Shown piece after piece: positions 54,101 to 63,100 of a stretch of 64,000 nucleotides of DNA (the stretch's first letter is position 1; each line of letters opens with the position of its first letter). The notes under the pieces were generated by a model. That model saw only the letters and a program-made list of their open reading frames with translations, was not told the origin of the DNA and did no database searches. The position numbers and the translations under genes were made by a program. Source of the stretch: Aporrectodea caliginosa (taxonomy: Eukaryota > Annelida > Clitellata > Crassiclitellata > Lumbricidae); the NCBI GenBank assembly GCA_020284085.1, contig JACEVL010000519.1, positions 918,001 through 982,000 on the forward strand, written 5' to 3'.

Positions 54101-57100
54101 AACAGCAAGAACCAAACTGATGCTGGATGCAGTGAGCTGCAGTTGTGAGGATGACTTACACCAGCAACTTCTCTCACATCAGGTAAACACTTGTTTGTAA
54201 CTTTTCTTGCATCTGGCTTAAACATTCAATGGCTATCCTTAAATGCATCTCATGGCCTTCCTTAAATGCATCTCATCGTTAAGCCTTCCACTCCCTAGGG
54301 AGTGACTGTAAAATGAGCAGTAGAACAGATCAATGGCATCTTGCAGGCTGCCGTACAGTTGCTTGTATGTTATTTCGACTCCTGTTAAACTTGTTATCAT
54401 CTGTTACTACTATATCATGTAATCTTACATTAAAAAGCAAGAACTTTGTTAGTGTTCCACAATGAAAATATCGATATAAGGTATTAACTTTATGAATTTT
54501 ATGTTAGAACTTCTTCCGTGACCTTGTGAGTCATCATTCAATGTTGAATTCACTGAGAGATAGAACGGACGTGACGACCCGTCTTCGCTGTAGCGATCGT
54601 CACAAGCATCTCGACGACACGTCACGAGTCATGCTGGACAAGGCTGACCATCAACGCGACCGACTGCAGCGGGCAATAAAACTCTGGTCCGACTTCTACA
54701 CCCAGTTTGAGACTATGCAAATGAGATTGAAGCAGCTGACAAGAACTGTGCAGGGAAGTTCAAGGTTGGACCTAGGAAGCATGGGTGAATTACGTCAGAG
54801 GATTCGTGATTTGAATGAAGTCAACGACACTCTCAGGGAAGACAGATACAGAATTGGTCACATGGTTGATACTGGAAATCAGCTGCTGAAGTTGGTGAAC
54901 TGTCCACCACTGAAGAAAGAGTTCGATGAGTTCAACAGAGACTGTGTAGACGTCCATAGCAATGCTTCGACTGAACTTAAAAGGTTTGCATGTGATGTTC
55001 TGTTTTTATGAATTAAGAAGATTTTAAAGTTTGATCTTTAATTCTTGCTGTGTCGAGTCAGTGCATACTTATCTGTTCATGTATGATTAGTTTCTTGTAA
55101 ATAGTGAAACCAAACATATGTTAAATAAAATTACCTTATGTGATATAATTTACATTTATATCTACTGCTTTAGTTTTAAAACAATAATTAGACATATCAT
55201 GACCACGAGAGTTTGTACGATTAGTTCAGACCGTTGAAATGAAGAAAGCATTTTAAAATATTGTCCAAATTTTCAATGAATTCAAACGTACTAATCATCA
55301 TGTAATGCTTCATATATGTTTTTTCGTTTGTAGACTGGAAACGATGGTTGATTTGATGGATGAGTTTGAGAGGGATGCTGGAGAGCTGGAAGACTGGCTG
55401 CATGATGCAACTGAAAGCACTCTTGACTTGACCAATTACATGCAGCAAGATGACATTACGAGTGTAAAGAGTCAAACACATCAGATGCTTGTGAGTTTCA
55501 ATATGAAAGTGAAAGTTTCATTTTAATTACCACACAACATAGAAATCAAATAATGACAATTCTGCCTATTTATATAGCATCTAGAGTTTTGGTGGGGGGG
55601 GTTCAAATCCCCCTCTCACATAAGCAGTTTACAGGTGCCCAGTTTTAAAGGTTTCTGTTCCACTTGTGCCCATTTCAAACTCAGCTACAAAATGTGATGC
55701 AATCTGACAAAATCAGGCTTATGTCGCAGAACCAATATTCACACTAATGTAAAATTAATAAAAAAATCACCTCTAGACTGATGTTTAGCCGTAATATTTG
55801 GCGAATAAGTACATTATTACAGTGTACATACACTGAAAATGAAAGAAAAAGTAAAAATCGATTTATGACCTTTTAACTACTAAGAAAACCACTATATCAA
55901 TGATACAGTCATCCGACATAAGACTTCATGAGTTTGGCCGCCTCTCACAGCAAGCCTAAGGAAGTGCTGTTCTTCTTCTATTGTTATCTAATAGTCAGTC
56001 AGTATAAATGACTGTGCTCTGTGAGTCTTCATCCTGTTTTTATGTTCTTTTAGTGCTCTGTTTACTTAACGATTTTCTAGTTCGTTGTTTCTAAATACCT
56101 GATCTTTCCATAGGTAGTGTATCACAAAGTGTAATTATTTGTGAGGCAATCTGACAAAACCAGGCTTAGTTGTTGCTTTCTGTTTTATGTTTTCTACTTA
56201 AAATTCTTTATATGCCAGGACCACTGAATTGCACAGGAATGGCTATCCTTATCACGTGGTACTACCGCTCAGATGGCCCACCTAGCAGGGTCGTAAGACC
56301 CCTTTCGGGTCCCTTGTGCCACCGAATGTGTAACCATTACATGTGTATTGGTTTAACATGTTTGTATATTTTTGTAAATTCTCTTGTCTGGTTGCCAAAT
56401 AAATTATATTTGATTTGATTTTGTCTTCCAGTTGATCCGCAAACAGATTGAGAATCGACTTCCGGTGAAGTCGCGACTGCATCTGCATGCTTCAAAGCTG
56501 CTGCACCTGCGATATCCGAACGAGCGCCATCTGCAGCTGAGGATCGACAACATTGAGAAGAAGTGGCTCCACCTGGTGGCATTGATGCCAGCCAATGAGG
56601 AGCAGCTGCACGTGGCTCAGATGGCTCTTCTACCATCGCGTCAGGCACTGGCGGAAGTCATGGCTTGGATCGACGAGATGGAACTCACTCTTAAAGATAT
56701 GTCTGCAAATGCTCCAAAATGCCTGGAAGATGTGCAGTTGATGCTGAAGAGATATAGGGTAAAGCTGAACTCACTTCTGTTCATTCATACCATTTTTGTA
56801 ATTACTGGTAAGAACGTGGATGGTTGATGGCCCTACCATCGAAAGGAGTGTTATCATGCATGCAAAAGGAAAAACAGTGGCCCTTGTGATCACTCCCTTC
56901 ATAATCAATAATCATCTTCAAATAGCATTGTAGTGACCTAGACTCGTAATTTAATCCGCACTTTATTAAAATTAAAATAGCATCACTTTATCAGAATAAA
57001 TGTACGAAAACAGTAGTAACAAGGTTGAGAGATAATGAAATACTGAAAACATTAAAATTTTACTTGAACTTTATTGAAAAGGATTATATTATAGGCCCTA

Positions 57101-60100
57101 TGCCATTGTGGGTCCTTCCAACTTTATGTTCCAAGATTTTGGCTGGTGTCTCTTCCTCATTTGCTGTCTGCTTGAAGACTTTTTTATTCCCTCAGGGCTT
57201 TCACGCTCTTATATTGTAAGAGGTGCTTACAAATTTTCAAATACAATATTAAAATGGACTACATCAGGTATCCTGTTGGCTGTTTAATGAATTTAGGACG
57301 TCAAAGTGGAGGTGAGTCACAGGCAGCTGACCGTGGAATTTGTGAATCGCGTGACCCCCACTGCAGCCGATGATACAAGCGCCATCTGTCTGAGTGATCA
57401 GATGGAATTTTCCAACCAGATTGGGGTCATGAACCGGCGATTCCTCACGGTTGCTACGGATGCTACGGAGAAACTGAAGAGAACCGAGCTGTTGTTGCTG
57501 CACTGGAATGAGTATCAGCAGAACGTTACGGATCTTCGGAACTGGTTGAAAGAACAGGAACAGAAACTGCAAAGCTTTGAAACGATTTCTCACCTGGCCA
57601 GCATACCTCAGGCTTTGACAGATGTGCAGGTACAATTAGTACCTCAATTTTCCAAATCATTAGTTTTTATATTTAGTACCCATAGTCTCTTTTAAATCTG
57701 TAATAGTAATATAATATTAGTTTATTAATTCAAACTGACAAGTATGCAGTAATATTACTAGATATAGTAGTAACAGATGATAACAAGTTGAACAGAAGTC
57801 GAATTTAACTGTATGGCAGCCAGCAACGAGCACTAATATGTCATATCAGAGGGCTTGTCCAGAGATCAATGTCCAGTGAAGGTCCAAGTCCACTTGCCAA
57901 AGAGACCAGAGAGAGGCGGAAGAGTGGCTGCTAAGGCAGTAGAGAGCTATGATCATTGCTCTTTTATGATCCAATGAAAGTTTCATTTATTATTATTGTA
58001 CACACTGAAAAAAATAAGAAATATAACCATTTCATCACACTGGTTCATTTTTTGAAGATTGCTGCACAATTTTGTGTGTATTATGTGGTTGAATAATGTT
58101 ATTATGAAATGCAATTTTTTTAGTCAATACTGGAGGCACTGAAGGAAAAGGAGTTGGCCATATCTCGTACACAACAGCTGGGGTCCAGCCTCATTGAATC
58201 AACACCAGGCGAATCTGTTGTGGACTTCGAAATCAAAAAAGATATCAATGAACTTAATAACAAATGGACATCACTTAACAAACATGTATGATTTTCTAGT
58301 CGTACTAAGGATTAAAATAGGCCTACTAATACAACAATGCGTTCCTACATGTGCCATTTGCGTTTAAAATGGCCACTGGCCAACATTTCATTAAACTATT
58401 ATTAAGTGGTCAACTGCATATCAAATCATTAATTCTTAATAACCAGTTTGAACAGCATTGTTATTATTACTATTATCATTATTTTTTTGTGTGCCCCGAG
58501 GTAAACATGATCCCTCAGGGACTTCAAGATTAATTCAAATGATAAAAGTCTGGAACGGTTAGAACTCCTCGGGCTCGGGCAAAAGGCTGGCAAAGGTACC
58601 GCAGATTGCAACAGCGTTAAAGCGCTGTATGGCTAGACTCTCTTATCATTATTGTTATTATTATTATTGTTATTATTATTTTTTATTATTATTATTATTA
58701 TTACTGGTATTATTAGCACTCTAATTGAACATCATGATCGTAGATTGTGTTATTGAGTTAGAGCGACAATGTTCTTGTACAGTTCTATGTATGCCAAAAT
58801 GTACCAATTAGCATGTTGTATATCTTGATGATGTTGTATACTTATCAATACCTTTTATTTTCAGGCAAAACAGCTACAGTCTGATCTTGAGAGTGTGCTG
58901 AAACTGTACGAGCAGTTCAATTTACTTGTCCAAGCGGTTCTTCCATTGATGGATGAAGTAGAGTCAGCGTTAGAAAAGTTTAGGTCTTCACCTATTGAAA
59001 ACGAAGAACTGAATAAGAAATTGGAAGCGATAAAGGTTCGATAAATTTGGTTTTAAATTGCTGCAGAGAACATTTTGAGGCAAATGACTGTAATGTTTTA
59101 ATTCAAAGTTTTTAGTTGACTCTCTTATCCAGCTTTACTGTGGTAATAAACTAAAGATTCCTGTTTATAATAAGTTATAATAAATTATACTTTAGAAATG
59201 GTGATTAAGAATTAGTCTTTACATGTTGTATTTATATTTAAGTTGGGAAATTTGAATAAGTGGCAGCTAAGTTTGTCATGTAGTAACAGATGCCTTTTGT
59301 GGTATTTGAATAATATGTTAAACATTTGGCTGTTCTTATTGTATATTTCATAGGCAACTTACTTCATTTTCTGAATATTTAAAATTATCTCTTTAGTTTT
59401 GCGCATGTTGACCTCTCAGTCGCAATCGCTTGATTTATTTGCAATAAATTTGCATGACCTGGGTCATGAGCGCCTATGAGTAGGGATCTTGAAGGGGCGC
59501 TCTTTAAATTTCGATTGATTGATCGATTGAAATCTGGATTAACAAGACAGTTAACCAAAATGAAAGGAAGCTTTGTCTACTATCCAAAAACATCAGTAGA
59601 CGTGATTTCCGCAGTGTGTTTTGGCACTGCCATGAAATTCTCATTCATTACATTTTGGGATAATTTAGTGTCAGCCTTTTAAAATAAGTTTACTATATCA
59701 ACTGGTGAATGATTTGCAGCATCTGAAGACTAAGTTCCTGGCTTCAAAGCCTGACTTGGAGGAACTCAAGGTGAATGGAAAAGAATTGTTCAGGAAGCAG
59801 TCAGCTGACATTCGTCGTGACATAGGTGCACGCATTTGTGATATCACAAACAGGTAACATATTTTCATCGGTATGCAGATAAAATGTATGGTCTTAGGAG
59901 AAAATGCTAAGACATTTGCTTTTTTCATGTGCCATTTGTTTTAACTGTAGCAATTTGGCCTTTTGCCTTTTAATCTTTTCTTATGAAACAGGCAGAGCCA
60001 CTAGCAAGCTGATGAAATTTTTGAGCCACCTATGAAAGTAAACGGTGTTAGATAGATCTCATAATTAGTTTCTTTCCTAACAGAATAGTTTGACTGCTGT

Positions 60101-63100
60101 CTGACAAGCTATTTCAGATGAAATTACATGTACTGACATTTAAGGCATGTTCAATTCTATTGTAGGCGTGCCATGTTTCTGTCTGTTTGTCTGTCTGCAT
60201 GCATGTATGTATGTCTCTTTTTGTATGCATGCATGTCTGTCTCTGTATTTTTGTATGTCTGTCTTTTTGTCTGTTGCTCTCTTTTTCTGTCTCTGTTCAA
60301 AATGTTGGATATTGTTGCAGCCATATCATATATTATACACTTATCTTTAAGAGCCTCTCAAGGAGCACTAGGGATAGGTGGTTTATTGAAAATTGAAATA
60401 TCTATTCAATATATATCCTACATGTTTTATGGTCCCTCTGAAAATTGATGCACCTGTTGTCTGTTTTAGATGGGAACAATTGGCTGAATCTTTAAGTGCC
60501 AGGATATCACACCTGGAAGAAGTTGGTAAGCTGATGAAGGCCTACAGTGCAGAGTATGACTCTACTTTCCGGTTGATTAGTGAAGCAGAAATTCTCCTGC
60601 ATGGTAACTTGAGACAACAGCCAGGTGATGACAAGCACCTACAGCCCTTTGGTGTTCAACTTGACAAAGCCCAGGTATGTTTTATCATCTGTATATCCTA
60701 ATTTCGGTTACTGTATAAAATTAGTCGGTTTTTATATTTTGCCAGAATAAATTGTCTGGAAAGAGATGTGAAGAGTGTAATTACAAAACATTTAGAATGT
60801 AGTTGTAATTGTAATTAGCAACTTCTATTGCACCGGTGTCTAATGCACAAGGCATCAACTGATGGCACACCAAAACCAAGCCGTAATCAGGTCAACATCC
60901 AGAAGATCTGTCTGTACGGCGAATAAGCAATTTGAAAAAGGTAAGTTTTCAGCCAAGGACGAAATGACACAATCGACTGAGCACAGGGTACAGACACAGG
61001 AAGAGAGTTTAAAAAAGTAGGCCCAGCAGAATGTGTATATCATCGCGCCTCTGAGTAGTTCCCTTGAAGAGACGCTATACAAATTCAAGTAATGAATGAA
61101 TGAATGTGAGAGAGCAATAATGTTGTTTGTTTAGAAGTTGCTGTGCTGAGAATGAATAGCATATTACTTTATTTACTGATTCAGAGCAGTGATTTAATTT
61201 TTGTTTTAAATTTTACATTTCAGAATATCTTAATCGATGCAGCTCAGACTTTTTCATCTCTTCAAAAGCTGAGCCACAGTCTAACTCAGAAAGTCGACGA
61301 CTCGTCCATTTCTGTTCGTCTTCGATCGCAAGAACTTGACCTTGAGCAGCGATTGACCTCTGTAAAACAGTCCCTGGCCAATCATAAGAGCGGAATTCTT
61401 ACGAACGACAGTGAAGAGACAAGGTTCCTAACTGTGATGGATGATGTAGAGAAGTTTCTGAAAGGGACGGAGCAGACTCTTCATGGTATGGACCTGAATC
61501 GAGACTCCTCTACCGGTGTTGACGAAATGCAAAGGGAATGCACCGCCAAACTGAAAGAGCTGTTGTCACGCTTCAGAGAAATGCATCCGACCTTTGAGTC
61601 GATCAACCGCTTCGCTCATTCTCTTCCGCTTACTGAGCAACACTCGCGACACGTCCAGGAATTGAACACCAGATGGCGGGATCTTCTAAATAATACAAAG
61701 GAGAAAATGCGACTCTTGCAACAGTGGACTCTCTTGAAACAGGACTTCCGTGAAAAGTGCGACGACTGGCTCCTTGTTTTGGCTCAGGTGGAGAAAGACT
61801 TGAATGTCCAGATTTCTGGAAACTATGAAGGTCTGCAGCGACAGAGGGAAACGTTTGAGGTCTGTTTCCTTTTTTCCAAAGTGTGGCAGAAATTTTTTCA
61901 TGTCTGTGTTAAAGATTTTTTGCCACTTTATGTGGTTTCGGGGTAAATTCAAATAACATCCCTCTAACCCCTTGTGTAAGGAGTGACAAAATACCAAGAT
62001 GACAATCCTGTCATCTCATGTTTCTAGAAAACCTTTATGACTTTAACTGTTCGATTATAGCTAACATGGAAGTGCTGTATACCAATATTTGTTAAATTAC
62101 TGTCCATTGTTTACTGTAGTTCACTGAGGATTTTAATACATTACATTGTTATAATGGTGGTATACAAGTTTCCAGATTCAATTAGGTTATTGAGCCAATA
62201 ATCTTGAACCTCTGAAACAAACCTCTGTTTTAGGCATTTGAGAACGATCTGTACTCCCGTCAGCAGACGCTTTATTCCATCATCAGCGAAGGTCACCAGA
62301 TTATTTCAAACAATGAGGTCGCCAATGTTCACGATCTTCAGCGGAAACTTGACCTATTTTCCGACCAGTGGCGAAGCATCTTGGATCGAACGAACAGGAG
62401 AAGAGCCGACATCAACAGCGCTCTTGATCTCTGGCAGAAGTACCGAAGTCACCTGGAGACAACGAGACAAAGTCTTCTAGATATAGAGAATAGCATGGAG
62501 CCAGATGTTTCCGGCAAATACACAATAGATCGAATTGGTACAGCCCTAGCATCATATCAGGTAATTGAATTCCTATGCTAAGTGATAGTATTCATTGTGC
62601 AGTTTACTTCCTGACTGTGGGTCACTTGTTCAATGAACAACTCTTATTGAAAACTTTTGCTTTTCTTAATACCTATAAAGCTTAAGTGAGGATAATCAGC
62701 TTGCTAATTATTCACAAGTACACAAGACAAAATCAAGAAGTCTGTAGGAGGCAATATAAACAATACATGAGTCTTTGACACTAATGGTATTTTTTAAATT
62801 TCTTAGTTTCTTACTTTAAATATCTGGAAGCTGGTAAAGAGTATCTGAACTGTTCCACAAAAAGCACCTAAAGAAACATTTAGCTTGTGAAAACTGACAT
62901 ATGAATATCTAAGAACTATCACACAGCCATGTGCCCCAGCTTTGACAGTTTTTGGAGATGCTATATACAATGTAATTGTTCATAAACATGTTATGTAATT
63001 ATGTGTTGTTGTTATTCCAGTACTAGGACACTGATTGTTTTATAAGTGTCACCTTGATGTTGTGAGATATTTTACATTTTCCTTTAGAAATTGCTGGCCA

